Notes under the pieces: model-generated
What the model was told of the DNA's origin: nothing
The model's database searches: none
The model's input: only the letters and a program-made list of their open reading frames with translations
Made by a program: the position numbers and the translations under genes
DNA from: Coturnix japonica
Lineage: Eukaryota > Chordata > Aves > Galliformes > Phasianidae
Assembly: GCF_001577835.2 (NCBI RefSeq)
Contig: NC_029529.1
Location: forward strand, 12,349,380 to 12,413,379
DNA length: 64,000 nt
Direction: 5' to 3'
Shown: positions 1-12,478 of the stretch, one piece after another
Position numbering within the stretch: position 1 is the stretch's first letter
How the letters are laid out: each line of letters opens with the position of its first letter

Positions 1-55
1 GTTACACCAACTGCCTTTCTTCTGAGGCAACTATTAACAACACTTGATATTGCAG

Positions 56-3000
56 TTTTATCAGCAAAGAAATCTTGACAATACGGGAGGCTGTATGGCT
101 AACGGACAACACATACAAATATGAAGACCTGGTCAGAATGATGGGTGAGATCATCTCTGCCCTAGAGGGAAAGATAAGGGTGAGTTTGGGAAGTGGATGG
201 GCAGTTTTATTCCTGGGGCTGCTGTTGAAGTTGTATAAAAAGAGCAAAGATGCTATTATAAGTGTTCTCTGTGTAGACTGCATTGAAGAACATGCAGATA
301 CCAAACTGTCTGCCTTCCTGTAGAAGTTAAAACTTAAGTTTCTTAAGGCACGTTCAGAGATTGTTTGTTCTTTGACTGGGAAGTATTTCAGTGTTGGTGT
401 AGAATTTAAAATAACACTTTATAATGAAAGTAGTGTCTTGTGGATACAACTATAGTCTAAATACTTGGTGCTTGAGTTGTATTGCCAACCTCTGTTCTCC
501 TTTGCGTATTAGATACCTACTATCGTGGACTACAAGGAAGTACTGTCAAACATAGTCTCACTTGAGAGGAGGACTCTTCACCTTTACAGCTTCATTTGTG
601 AACTGTCACTTTTATACACGAGCCTTTTCATGTACTCCCCAGCTCGGCTGGCCGCTGCAGCACTGCTGCTGGCTAAGATACTGCATGGCCATGGTAAGGA
701 GCAGCCCATTCAGTGGAGCTGCAAAGTATGTCAGTCTGCCTTGACCATTCAGGGAGCCTCTATGGCAAGGTGCACTGATCCCCCTGGGGAGTGTGGGAGA
801 AAGGGACATGAGTAGCATGTGGGAATGGAGTGGAGTTGAGTTCAGTCTATAGCAATGCAATAATGTAAGTCCTGCATTTAAATGAGACTGAAGGTTTCTG
901 CCCCTGTCTACACAGTGGAATTCTATTTAGGTGTGGCTTCTGTTTCTCAAGTAAGCCTATCCTTGAAGCTGATTCTGAACTTCAATGGTGTATGGGCAGG
1001 AGCTTCTAAAGATTATCATCACATAAACATGATCTTTATCCCATTAAAAAAACTGTATGTTTGTAGAACTTGCAAGCTCTGTGAAATAGTGATACCTGTT
1101 CTCTTCTCCAGCTCATCCCTGGAGCAGTCAGCTGTCTGAATGCACTGGGTTCTCTCTTGAAGACCTGTTGCCGTGTGTGCTACACCTTCATCAAAAATGG
1201 TAAAGCTTTGGGGACTCTTCTGGGAGTGTTTGTACCCTGGCTCTCATAGCCCTGCTGCAAGTCCTTCCAAAGGGAGGAGGTGACTTTGGCAAACTGCTTT
1301 GCTCCCCCTACTACGGGACACTGGAATCTAGGGGCTGGTTCAGTGATGGCTGTCCTGTTTGTCTTGCCTGGCAGTGGCCCTGGGTTGCAGAAGCCCTGGT
1401 GCTCCCCAAGGCTAGCAGGTCTCAGGTTGCCAACATCACTATTTCCAGGTGATTGTGACCAGTGTTTTGATGAGCTCCAGAAGGGGCTCAGAAGCAAAAG
1501 TAATCCCTTTTTGAAAGGCTGGAAGTCAGATATCTCAAGAAACAGAAAAGGAATGAGATGCTTGCATGCTTAGCAACTCTGCTGAAATGCCAGTTTCCTC
1601 AGCACAGAGCTGAGGTGGACAGAGGGGAAGTGCTTACATTGCCAGTACTTGCTCACACTGTTATATAGAATCTGTTCTAAGATTAAAGCTCTGGTCTTTC
1701 TTTTCAGTTTCCATGATGAGGTCCCTAAGGATTATAGGCAGGTGTCTTTAACAGCAGTGAGACAAAGATTTGAAGATGAGCGTTATGATGAAGTAGGCAA
1801 AGAAAAGGTGGGTTTGCTCTCTTGTTTGTTAAAATCTGACTCCTTGAGTAAAAGCTGCTGTATGGCAGGGTGTTCAAAGCTTCCAGTAAGGGGAAGTGGG
1901 TTTTAATGTCAGGTTTGGAAGCAGAGAATAGCTGGGTGAGGTTGGAACTCGAACTGCTGTGGCTGAGCAGCAGTTCTAGGAAGGACTCAACAGGACAGCT
2001 TTCTCCTTGGTGGCGGGAGAAGATAAATAGGGATAAAGTAGCTGCTTCCTGGCAGAGGGAATCACACAGTCTAATTCTTAACCCTTTCCTTTTCAGGTGA
2101 TGAGCTACAGCCAGCTTTGTTCACTGTTGGGTGTGAAGCAGGAGGACCTGAAACCCAGTCCCTTGCACACAAATGTCATAGAAATTAAAGCTTTCTTTAG
2201 CTCTCCCTCTGCAAAGAGATCTAAAAGGCAAGTATAACTCATGGCTGTAAAGGTCTGTGAAGCCTTTCCTCCTCTCTGGCATCCTAAGCTTCCATTCTTA
2301 ACTATAATTCTTCATGTAATTACCTTGGCTGACATCTCTATCAGAAGAGCTGGAGAATCAGACTTGGCTTTTAATGCATCACTTCTGGATGTTCTACAGG
2401 AGGAGGGAAGACAGCACTCAGGATGACAGGGGCAGCTTAGTGACTACACCTACAGCTGAGCTCTCCACCCAGGAGGAAAGTCTTCTGGACAGCTTTCTGG
2501 ACTGGAGTTTAGATTCCTGCTCTGGTTATGAAGGTGATCAGGAAAGCGAAGGCGAGAGAGATGGAGATGGTAAGTCTTACAAAGAACAGATGAGAGAAGT
2601 CAAAATCTGCCTTTTTGTCTTTGCATAAAACTCTTTACTGGGAGATAAGCCTGAACTTTCAGGAGAAGAGCAGCTGGGGAAACTCTCTTTCCCCATGATT
2701 ATAATTGTTAAACACTTTAAAGGGTAGATGTTTCTTCTCTGTGCTGCTTCAGATCATAATGAAGGATTTTGTAGCCACTCAGCATTTCAAAGGCAGTGTT
2801 TTCAGGTACTGCTGCAGCTGTAGACTAAACGTGATGAATGGGATTGCATTGTAGTGAGTGCTGTAACACTGTTAGCTGTTTGTTTACTGCCAGACAGTAC
2901 CTATTCAAACAGGCTGAAACGGTAATAGTGAAATATTTTAATGTGGGTAAACTCTACTCTTATCCCCCCCCCTCCAACAAGGTTTACACTTGCACTTTTT

Positions 3001-3528
3001 TTTCTCTGCTTGACTGTTAGTGTGGTGTTGCCCAAATTCTCAGTGGCCTTTTCTTATCCCTCAGTCACAAGTCCCAGTGGAATCTTGGATGTGACGGTGG
3101 TTTACATGGATCCAGCACAGCACTGCTGTCAGGACTCTAGTGATGAAGACAGCCTATCTGTAGAGTGGTCTGGGCACGCAGCGCCACCAAGGAAGGCCAG
3201 GACACCAGATGAAACTCGCAGAGTTTCAGCCTGTGTTGCCTCAAGAAATCCCAGCTGGGAAAGGAGCTCGGGCTACTCTTCTGTCAATGGTGCCAGTCCT
3301 ACATCTTCTGTGGAAGGCAGCTGTGGAGTACCTCTCAAACCTACCTCAGCACTGTCTCATGGCAGTGCCCTGAACAAGGAGCCATGCCTTCCTCACTACC
3401 TGCAATCACATTTACAGTCAGTGTGTGCTAGAGCTAGCGATAGGAATTCGGACCGAAGGCAAGTCAAGCGCAAAAATGTAGCAGAACACAGTGAGGAAAG
3501 GGTGAACTTGGGCTTCTTAAGCCTCTGA
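56..3528 (+). CDS. CCNF: Cyclin F, C-terminal part (7 coding exons, 5' part off-window)
   Basis: Coding exons are 56-179, 513-693, 1112-1199, 1708-1807, 2097-2227, 2400-2569 and 3065-3528; all phases join without a break. Cyclin F is the F-box substrate receptor of an SCF ubiquitin ligase that controls RRM2, CP110 and other cell-cycle proteins. The F-box and first half of the cyclin box lie left of the window. What is visible starts at FISKEILTIREAVWLTDNTY (cyclin box), runs through the C-terminal cyclin fold (CELSLLYTS, PARLAAAALLLAK, GFSLEDLLPCVLHLHQKC, KDYRQVSLTAVRQRFED) and ends in a Ser/Glu/Asp-rich PEST-like tail (SFLDWSLDSCSGYEGDQESE, SGYSSVNGASPTSSVEG) ending NLGFLSL. This matches vertebrate CCNF along its length. 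A basic cluster, KRRRED, corresponds to the human C-terminal NLS. All introns are GT-AG except the one after 2227, which starts with GC. Confidence 0.97.
2228..2399 (+). other. CCNF: GC-AG intron in CCNF
   Basis: The exon ends AAA AG and the intron begins GCAAGT, so the donor context is AG|GCAAGT, the textbook strong GC donor. The acceptor is TTCTACAG|G. Only this junction keeps phase (2 nt + 1 nt) and gives SKRRREDSTQDD, which aligns with human TKRKRENSLQED. The nearby GT at 2232 would shift the frame. Confidence 0.88.
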
Positions 3529-4740
3529 TTTCATGCTTCTCTAGGTTTCTTGGAAAGTGTTTTTGTCATAGTTGTACAGGAATGATAGTGAATAATTGTC
3601 AGTACCTCCAAGAAGAGCCCTTTCCTTTAGCTCTGCCTATTCCTACCACATTCTGTCAGCCTGTCTTTTAAATGCATATCTCACTTCTGGCCTGTTTCCA
3701 TCCTTGGTAACTGCTTTTTTTGAAGTGTTCCCTATTTCCTGATTCCCTCCATGTTCCATACGCTGAGAGGGATCTTAACTTTACAGCTTGTCATACCTCA
3801 CCACTTATTCTTTGAAACTGACCTTGTCCTCTCCCTTGCTTCGCTGTGAGGCCTGGCGCTATGAAAGGAGTTTACTTTGGTCACGAAGTTACTGGATGTA
3901 ACACTATGCTTGAATATGACAGACCTTTTTGCGGTTATGCTGCATTTTAATTCTAGCCAGGTACTGTTTCAAGTGAGCTGGTGCTTCCCTATTCTATGTG
4001 TATCTCTTTTGCTGCACTGATTTAAGGTTTTTATAGATACTTAGATACAGTCAAGAGGTAAATGAAGGCTCATTGTAGGTCTGAGCTTCTTTTAACCTAC
4101 CTCTCATGGTTTTAAAAACCCTATTTGACTCAGGCCTTAGTTGCCATGTGTTCCTTCCCCTGAAACATCCTTCTGTGCCTTAATGTAATGTGATCTGTGA
4201 ACCGTTAGTCCATGCTGCATCAGTGTGGTTCAGCTGCCACCTCCAGCCAATGGCACACCTTCACTGCCTGTATGGCACACCTTCACTGCCCTGCTTCCTT
4301 ACTCTTTCTGTGAACGTGGCTGTCAGTAAAGCATGCCTCACTTGAACACTAGAAGCAGGCAGCATCACGGTAAGGGCAAACTGTCACAGAAAGCCCTATT
4401 CTAAGCCTTGCAACTGCATCCTAGTCCACAAGGGCAGCCACAGGCTTTTCTTGTCAAAAATGCAATCTCCTGTACTGTATTAATAGGGCTATGAAGGAAC
4501 TTCCTACAGTGACCTCAGCCTAGCCATGCCGGGTTCAAGCTCCTTCAGCCTGTCTGCATTAGGAAAATAGCTTTCTTTTTATGCATTGGTATTTTAATGT
4601 TCATTACTTGTTCTTAAGACTTCCACAAGTTGTCACTGAATTTAACACTGGAACTGGATTCTGCAACTTTTCCTTTGTGTAGAAGTTACTGTGGCAGGTG
4701 GCAACAGTTCAGATAGGAAATAGTGACTTTTTTTTTTTTT
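3529..4740 (+). other. CCNF 3'UTR and inter-tail region
   Basis: This is non-coding sequence after the CCNF stop. I see no AATAAA here; an AGTAAA near 4325 and the T-rich/TATAAA stretch around 4730-4745 are the only weak 3'-end candidates. The transcript runs towards the oppositely oriented VRK3. Confidence 0.5.
4251..4290 (+). repeat. 18-bp direct duplication in CCNF 3'UTR
   Basis: TGGCACACCTTCACTGCC occurs twice (4251-4268 and 4273-4290) separated by TGTA. It is a perfect short tandem duplication. Confidence 0.9.
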
Positions 4741-5019
4741 TATAAAACTTGTTTTTATATCTAAGTGGCTCCCTATATTGCTTTCATGGCTGGAATCCAG
4801 TCACCTCTGTTGCTGAGCTGGGGCTTAAAGAACTGATAAGTACTGGAGGCTGAAGGCTATTTACATCCATACTGTGAGTAGCTGGGAAAGGACCCTGCAC
4901 AGAGTGTAACATGAGAACAAGTCTGCTGCATCCCCAGGAGGACAGGAAGCCAGAGTGCAGCCCTGAATGTATTCCCCCCAATAACCCCACGCCGCAGGCT
5001 TTGGGTGCTTTTCAATAAG

Positions 5020-5025
5020 TTTATT
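5020..5025 (-). terminator. VRK3: VRK3 poly(A) signal
   Basis: TTTATT on the plus strand is AATAAA on the minus strand, about 315 nt past the VRK3 stop codon. It is the only canonical hexamer I found on that side, so VRK3 and CCNF end tail-to-tail within about 1.5 kb. Confidence 0.7.
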
Positions 5026-5339
5026 ATAAAACAACAGTAGGTAAAATGTTTCACATCTTTTGGAAAAGCCTCACGCTGCAAAAAGCTCTCAGCTGTGTTG
5101 TCCTGTGCAAGTTCTCTTGATCTAAAAGAAAAGGAAACAGAAGAGGAACATAAATTGGAGTTTGTACAGTTTCCTTCCTGTAATGCTATGGAAAGCATAA
5201 CAAAATGGCAGGGTAGAAAGGTATTAAGCTACAGCAAGTGGAGGTCTGATTCAGTATAATATCAGCAGTGCTCCATTGCTCCTTGGAGTCCAGGGCACTG
5301 GTGCTGTGTGCTGCAGCAATCTGAACTGTGGGCACTTAC

Positions 5340-8300
5340 TTATGGTACTATCATGATATCCACAGAGTCATAAGCTGAAGCTTTCAGCATCTGCAGTGGC
5401 TTTTTGAAGAGCTGCCGCAGGGCCTCATAGTTGGGCTTCTCCTCGTATTCTAGTGCCATTACTTGCTGCAGGTAACTCTGAAGGGCATCTGCAAAACACA
5501 GATTGTCACCACGCAGATTGACAAAACCCATCATCTTCACAAACTGCCAGGTAACCTTTCCAGAGTCCACTCCCTGCAGAGATCACTCCTCAGCCTTGGC
5601 CAACTGCAGAGAGGAAAACTAAACCTAGGCTACAGCAGAAGTGCAGCCAGCAGGAGGGATCCTCCCCCTCTACAGCTACAGAAAGACCTCGTTGCTGCCA
5701 TTCAGTGCCTGAAGGGAAGATGGAGAGGGAACTTTCTATAAGAGTATGAAGCAATAGGACCTGGGATGATGGCTTCACACTGAGAGACTGGCTCTAGATA
5801 TAAGGAAGTAATTTTCTACTACAGCGAGGAGGCCCTGACACTGCTGTCCAGAGAAGCTGTGGATGGACGCCCCAGCCCTACAGGTGCTCAAGGGCGGGTT
5901 GGAGGGGACCCTGGGCAGCCTGACCTGGTGGGAGGTGTCCCTGCCCATGGCTTGGGGCAGGGGGCAAAAGGTGTCAAACTAGATGCTCTCTGAGGTCCCT
6001 CTCAGCCCGAACCATTCTGTGAAATCAAAGAACTAATTTAAACTCTAAAGATGGGACAGAGAAATGAACTCAGGCCCCAAATTCTGCATTTTTAAAGCCA
6101 CCGGAGCACTTGCCTCTTCAGCAAGGCTTATGAATGTAGATATAACAGCAGCCTTCTTTGTTTTGCTGCAAACAAGGGCTTGGTTTGGAGGAGCCTGACA
6201 GCTGGTCAGCTGTGCACTGCTGTGTCTCCATCACCACCAAAAGCCATCCCAAATACCACCCCGGCATGAGGAAGGCTCTGCCTTCAGGTATGTTCAATCC
6301 CCCGTCCCTCCCCAGGAAGCGCATAGGAAAGCAATCCTGCACCTGGAATTGACCTCTGCCTGCTGAAGCACTGTCGGAGGAGGCACATCACATCATTTTT
6401 GTACCTGGAAGAACCGGTGCAGAGAGCTGTCAGAAGAAAAGCAATGGAGCAGGCACTGAAGCATCCTGTCTGACAACAAGAAACAAATACAAAAGAGGCC
6501 AAATTCAGATGGCCAGGTTCTAAATGCTGCTGAGATCTGGGTTCACCAATAAGCCTTTCACCGGGGAGATAATTTTGGCCACCTGCTTCCAAGTCTGACT
6601 TTCCAATGGGATTTACCCACAACACAACAAATAAATCATTTGGTCAGTCCTCTAGTCACAGAATCGCCCTCAGTGCTTCCTGCTGAGCATATCCCAAAGA
6701 GCAGATGAACACTCCTACATTTCTTTCTTTTCCATCACAGTTTCTACTTTGTCCAGTTCCTTGGACCAAGGCAAGAAGCCGCAGAGCCATTTCAGCAGAC
6801 AGTAGCCCAGAGATTCCAAGTCACTCCGTCGAGATGGCGCTGAAAGAAGAGAGAGATTCACATGTGGAAAGTGGAGTGGGAGCCATCCCAGGGGAGGCCG
6901 AGGCTATATCACCTCTCCAAAGGAGAGCAGGGACTTCAGCGCTCATGGCACAACCTTGGAAGTGTCTATTTTAAGACCCAACCAAGTGGCCAGTTTGAAC
7001 ATCCTTCCAGCTCCCTCTGCTTCAAGGTCAGAGCGGAGCCTGTTTCAAGTCTGTTTTGGGCAGGGATCCACTGCAGCTTGAAACAGATCCCACCTAAGCC
7101 AGCATGAAGCAACCCAGTTTTCTATTCCTTGTACACTTGCTGGAGCCAAGACTCCAGATGGAGCAGGAAAACCCCTGCACCTCTTGCTGCAATTGCTGAG
7201 TAACCTGGCAATTCTCAACACAGCAGCCTGGAAAGAGGTTAGAGGAAATGGGCCAAATAGAAACTGGGTTCCAGGTACACGGCAGTAACAAACACCAGCA
7301 GGAAACCCTGGTTCCAGAGAGCCCTGCTTCAGAAACAGCTCCAGGTGGGCTTTTCACCAGCTTATATCAGAACCAGACTCACCTGCTCCCTTGTGGCTGT
7401 CCTGGCTGATAAACTCTATCGTGCCCTCATGAGGAGTCCTGCTGCCTTCACGCCTGGCCACGTGCTTCCCTTCTGGGCAGTAACGGAAGGCAAAGTAGTA
7501 GCCTGCAAGGGACACCTGGAAGACAGCAGGAAACAGCTGAGCATTACTGCCTGGGGCCAGGACCACAGGCTGTGCATCTGCTCTGCTTGCTCCACAGAGG
7601 TCTCCGAGTCAGCGCCTGAATCTTCCCTCTGAGTAATGCCTTTACAGCACACTGGGCGGCTTCCAAGGTTCCCTGTCTACAGGTGTTAAATCTGTGCACC
7701 CTCCAGTCCTGCACTGCAGCACCTGAGCACTGCATGGACCGCATCACTTCCCTGCTCCAAAGCAGGATCCTGGGCGCTGCTCTGTCCCATCCTGTATGAG
7801 CCCATCCCTGCTGCCATTTCCTTGCAGTGCTGCTCCTGCTCCGTACCTGCGTGAGGTCCGCAGGGTTCACATAGATGTTGTCAGCCGTGATGTCCCCATG
7901 CACATACTCATTCTCATGAAGGTACTCCAGGCAGTCCAGCTACAAGTAAACAGAGGGTCAGAGTGTATCAGACCCACAGACTCCTCGCTCAGTACCTGGC
8001 TACTCAAGCTTACTACAGACTCAAGAGATTCTACTTTAAGACCCCAGCAGACCCCCTGGATTGGCTTTGAAGTACCTTTAAAAGATGAAGTAACAGATAT
8101 GCCTTTCCTTAACAAGTCCTTTGGAAAGGGTTGGCTCTACGTACCAGCCGCACTGCGATCTGAAAAGCTGCCTTCTCACTCAGGTGTAAGTTGTCGTTCA
8201 GGATGGACTGAAGGGATCGCCCTAAATCAGAGAACACCAAAAACCTACAAAAGACAAAGATGTAGCAGCACTTCCTGGTTCAGAAACCCTGCGGCAGAAA

Positions 8301-11300
8301 CTCAAACCATCTACCTGGACTGGACACCCCCACTGCCTCATGCTGACCTGGGCAAAGCTTCCCCACTTAGATAACAGATCTCCTTTGTTGCAGGTACAAA
8401 GTCTCAGTCTCCTTTTTTAAAAAGAAAAGTTTAAAGGCAAGAACAAGGCAGCGCTGGGCCGGAGCAATGGGAGCTGCAAATGGAATGGCTGCACCAGCAG
8501 CACAGCGACTGAAGGAAACAGGGCGGTGAGAGGCAAAGCATTTGTTAATAAATGAGGAGCAGCACGTTAAATTAGGAGCTCAGGGAACAGCAAGGAAAAG
8601 GACAGTGCACAGCAAGGAGGGGAGGGGGGAAGCACAGGAAGAGGCAGGTGTGGACAGAAGAGCTCAGCTGTGCCCTTCAGAGTCACCTCACCTGTACTTA
8701 TCTGCATGCAGTCCAAAGCCAACACAGCTGGGGATTCCCAGCAAGGGCAAAGAGTGCAGCTTCTTCCACTTCTCCACTAGAAGGGAAAAGAGTACGGCAG
8801 ATGCCAAGCTGTTTCCATATCGATCTGCCCCAGAAATGCCAGCCTAACGTGCCAGGGTGTTGGCATGTCAATGCACACAGCACTACAGAACAAGAATAGG
8901 AAAGCAGGGTTGCTGGGAATACCAGAGTGGGCCAAGGTGTGTTATCGCTGTGGGCTGCATGAAAGGAAGGGGAGAGGAGAGAGTCAGGAACAGTGACCGA
9001 GAAGCAAATTCTACAAACAGGTCTGGGAAGGACTTGATGACAGCCCTGCAGAAGTGCTGCTTTGGCAGGAATTCCCTGCTGTGTCTGGTCAGCTTTATTG
9101 ACTTAAAAACCTGGACACGGGCAAAGTAACTACCTGACAGCAGCTGATGGAAATGCACATAGAGGGGAGACGGAAGGGAAAGGGAACAGCAGCCAGTCGG
9201 GCTGTGGGGCAAAACAGCTCTAAGGCTGAATACAACAAGAGCTGCAAAGTGCCAGTGCTGCTGGAGCAGCTCAGGGCTGAACTGTCAGTGCTGGCACAGA
9301 GGAAGCAGCAAAATGGTTTATTTTAGTGCGGCCTGAGAGACTCAGATAACAAAGGGGAGTGACAACAGTTTTCCTAACAAGCAGCGCAGCCTTCACCCCA
9401 CACACAGCACCAACCTCTGTCCTTCTTCGCAGCTCTCTGGAAGAAGTTCTGTTCATTGTAGATCTTACTGTCCTTGGCGTCCTGAAAGAAACAGACAGTG
9501 CATCACTTCAGCTGCCTGCCAGAAAGGGACGCCTGGACAGGGCAGCTACAAGAGCTTCACTACACAGCTGAAAGAACTTCCCCGTCCCACCCTCCTCCAA
9601 AGGAAAAAAGCACGAGGACAGTTTGGGCCTTTTATCTCACTGCTGAGCTGCACATCGACTACAGGCATCAGCACAAAGCAAGGCAGCAGCTGCCCACGTC
9701 TCAAGCACCACCACTAAGAAGCGTGTGGGTTAACAGCGCCTAAACAATGCAAACCATGCAGCCCAGAGCAGAACCAGTCCTGGAGCTGCTGTGTTGGGAG
9801 CCAGAGGAAACCTGCACAGCCACAGTGTGAGCGAGGTTATTTCTGCAGGCAGGTGAGTCCAAGAAGCAGCTGTTTGTTTGTTTGATGCCATCAGAAAACA
9901 ACACAAGCAGAAGAGTCTGTATCACCACGTTTCCCAGGTGATGCTGAATTCTCACAACCTGCATTACTGCCCTTTGAGAGCTGCTGCTACAAACTGACCT
10001 GACAGCTCACAATGTGCCCACATACGTTTACGTGCAGCACACGTGTGCCCAGCACACACACACTAACGGGGGACGCTGTGCAGGGAGGTGGCTGTTTCAC
10101 ACCCTGCTGTGTTTGATACCAACAGGTCCCACCCTGCAGGATCAGCAGCCTCCAGGCAGCACCAATAACCACATCCCCAATGACAGTTTATCGTCTTGCC
10201 TGGAAAGCCAACGTGAACTGCCAGCCCCAGGGACTGTATCACCCTCCGCTGCAAAGGCAGGAGGTGCCAAAGGTGACGGGTAAGGGGAGCTGGGAGCGTT
10301 ACGCTCACAAGTGAGCAGAGCTCCCCCCCTGCTGCTCCCACTGCTGCAGCACTCAGCTCTCTGTTCTCATTCATAACCTGCTTTCACTGCCTGGCTCAGC
10401 TCCTGACAGCACAGCACATAATGTTACAGGCAGGCACCACCACCGGGCAGCCACGATTCATTCACTGAACTGCAACCACAGAGCAGCGATAGCTGCAAAT
10501 AACACAGCCCTGGAGGAGCCGACCCGCTGCCAAGTGCACAGCGACATCAAGAGCTGCTTCATGGCACCACCCCAGCACTGCACCCAGTCCTGCCATCCGC
10601 AGCTCCCCCAGGGCTGCAGCAGCATCCATTGCTGCTCAGTTCACACCACAACAGCAAGAACTTCACACCACTGCATTCAGTTTCAGAGGTCACTGAGCTG
10701 CTGGATGGAGCAGACACCCTCCTGGGCTGAAGGCTTTCTGCTGCTTTAAATCAAATCCTCCCATCCAGTTGCCTTCGCACCATTAGGGGAAGAGCCGGGC
10801 AAGAAGCACTGGGGCAGTGTTCTCTGTTCCCTAAGCTCCCTCAGTTCTCTATGGGATGCACCCATGGCAATGAGGACAGCACAGCTCTGGCCTCTCAGAG
10901 CACGTTCTCTGTGTTCCTTGGGCACTTTGGTGACACAGAGCAGACGGGTCAGGCCCGGGATGCAGCACTACACACTATTCCTTACCCAAACATATCAAAA
11001 CTCACAAGTTTGAGGGAGAATCTTTGCTTTTGAGGACAGGTTCCAGATGCTGACTGTGCTGTGGAAGGATGGAACAGATGTGGTTACAGAGCATGGAAAG
11101 GAGGTACCCGCAGTGTCGGCTGCGCGGCTCAGCACCGCTGCACAGCTGACTGCTCCTGCTCCTCTGCTGCCTGCTGGGCTCTGCAAAAGCATCCTCTGTA
11201 ATGGTGCTCTATGGTGCTACAAAACAGCTCTGACCTCGCTCTGGGAGCACAGCACCCCAACGTGGCTGCAGGTGCAGCTCTGCTCAATGCAACCCAGCAC

Positions 11301-12154
11301 CTGGAGCCCCAGCAGTTGGGGCTTTGAGGGCGGGACGTAAGGAACAAACGGCTGACAGAACCTCCAAGGCAGCCCCGTTAATTTGTGAGCTCCCTGCAGC
11401 TCTCATTGCCGTCTATGGGAGCTGGGTGAGCTCAGAGCTCTCTGCCCCTTTGTGTGTGTCCCGGTTCCACACGACAAAATCCCCCCGTTATTCTCAGCCG
11501 TCACTTTGCCCTGGGGAAGCTCCTGTTGTTCTGCCCTTTGCCTGGACTCTGCACAGCGCTGTGTGCTGCTGCTCAGCTAAAGGGGGTCTCACTGACAGCC
11601 CCCCCCCCGCACAGCTCCCTGCTCACCCGCGTTATGCAGCGCTGAAAGCGGCTGGAAGGACGCTAAAGCCAAACATGGGGCAAAGCACCGGCGGTACCGG
11701 CAGCGCTCGGTGCCACCGTCCGCACCCGCAGCACGGACACCCCGCAGCCCTGCCCGGCCCCGCACCTTCATAGATGATCCCGCATCCTCCCCGCTCCAGC
11801 AGCCGCCGCAGCGTCCAGCGCCCGGTGCCGCGGTCCCGCAGCTCCTCGCCCTCCGGGAGCGGCTCCGCGGGGCCGGGCCGGGCCTTGCGGGGCGAGGGGG
11901 AACCGCGGCGAGCGGCGGCGCACGGTGCGCGGGGCGGGGTGCGGGCGGGCGGCCGGGCCGGCTCGGGCAGCTCGGACAGGCCGGGCCCCGCATCGCTCCG
12001 TTCTCCAGCAGCGGCGGCCGCGGGGCTCGGGCCGCGGGGCAGCGTCGTTCCGGCCGCGTCCGTCGGCGGGGCGGGCAGCCGGTCACCGCAGGCCGGGCAG
12101 AACCTGAAGCGGGGCTCCACGCCGCCACCGCAATGCGGGCAGAACCGGGTCACC
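5340..12154 (-). CDS. VRK3: VRK3, vaccinia-related kinase 3 (10 coding exons)
   Basis: Exons in gene order are 11766-12154, 11006-11058, 9415-9481, 8692-8776, 8145-8244, 7847-7939, 7383-7515, 6719-6839, 6343-6404 and 5340-5488 (about 417 codons; human 474); all phases close. VRK3 is a nuclear VRK/CK1-family pseudokinase that scaffolds the phosphatase VHR against ERK. The N-terminus is a zinc ribbon with two CPxC pairs (FCPHC...FCPAC), then a Pro/Ser/Arg-rich linker, then the kinase fold: glycine loop RGGCGIIYEA, beta-3 FSLKLDAKD, KWKKLHSLPLLGIPSCVGFG, catalytic loop YVHGDITADNIYV, LAGYYFAFRYCPEGKHVA in place of DFG, SRTPHEGTIEFISQDSHKG, and the tail ALEYEEKPNYEALRQLF to the stop. The DFG Asp is replaced by Gly, as in human VRK3, so a pseudokinase is expected. 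The exon carrying the start ATG is not resolved: the first coding exon has an acceptor (CCCGCAG|G at 12155) and needs two bases (AT) from upstream. Confidence 0.95.
5640..6022 (+). mobile_element. CR1 LINE 3'-end fragment
   Basis: The 3' part of CR1 is recognisable by AGAGAAGCTGTGGATG, GGGAGGTGTCCCTGCCCATG and the terminal GAACCATTCTGTGAAAT. It is 5'-truncated, as is usual for CR1. It lies in the VRK3 intron between exons 6343-6404 and 5340-5488, antisense to VRK3. The left boundary is approximate. Confidence 0.9.
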
Positions 12155-12470
12155 CTGCGGGCACAGCACACACGGCGTCACGGCCGGACCGGACCGGACC
12201 GGTACAGCACAGCACGGTACAGCACGGCACGGTACAACACGGCACAGCCCGTCCCGCTGCTCGCCACCACCTGTGCCAACCGTGCGGCGGTTCCTGCTCC
12301 TCCCGCTGTTCCCCTCCTCCATCCCTCGCTGCCGCTCGCCCCGCTCCGCCCCGAGCCCGGAGCCGCCGCCCGCAGCCACGAGCCGCCATCGCAGCCCGAC
12401 GGAAACGCGGTGCGAGCATGCGCAGACGGCCGGTACGGGACTGCGGCCCACGTGGGTGGCGGGAGGAACG
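12155..12470 (-). promoter_or_regulatory. VRK3: VRK3 CpG-island promoter
   Basis: This very GC- and CpG-rich block lies directly upstream of the first VRK3 coding exon. It contains an NRF1-like half site GCATGCGCA (12416-12424) and an E-box core CACGTG (12449-12454). No TATA box was seen. The non-coding first exon and start codon probably lie here, but I could not place a donor that fits the required phase. Confidence 0.6.
12184..12247. repeat. Pentamer/decamer repeat at VRK3 promoter
   Basis: Tandem GGACC units (three in a row) pass into degenerate GGTACAGCAC / GGCAC units up to about 12247. It lies in the presumed VRK3 first intron or 5'UTR. Confidence 0.85.
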
Positions 12471-12478
12471 AAAAGGAC

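Noticed and set aside
5500-5590. Possible extra VRK3 exon upstream of the last exon (after TGCAGG near 5580)
   Set aside because: Phase does not match either neighbour, whereas the exon at 6343-6404 joins both sides exactly.
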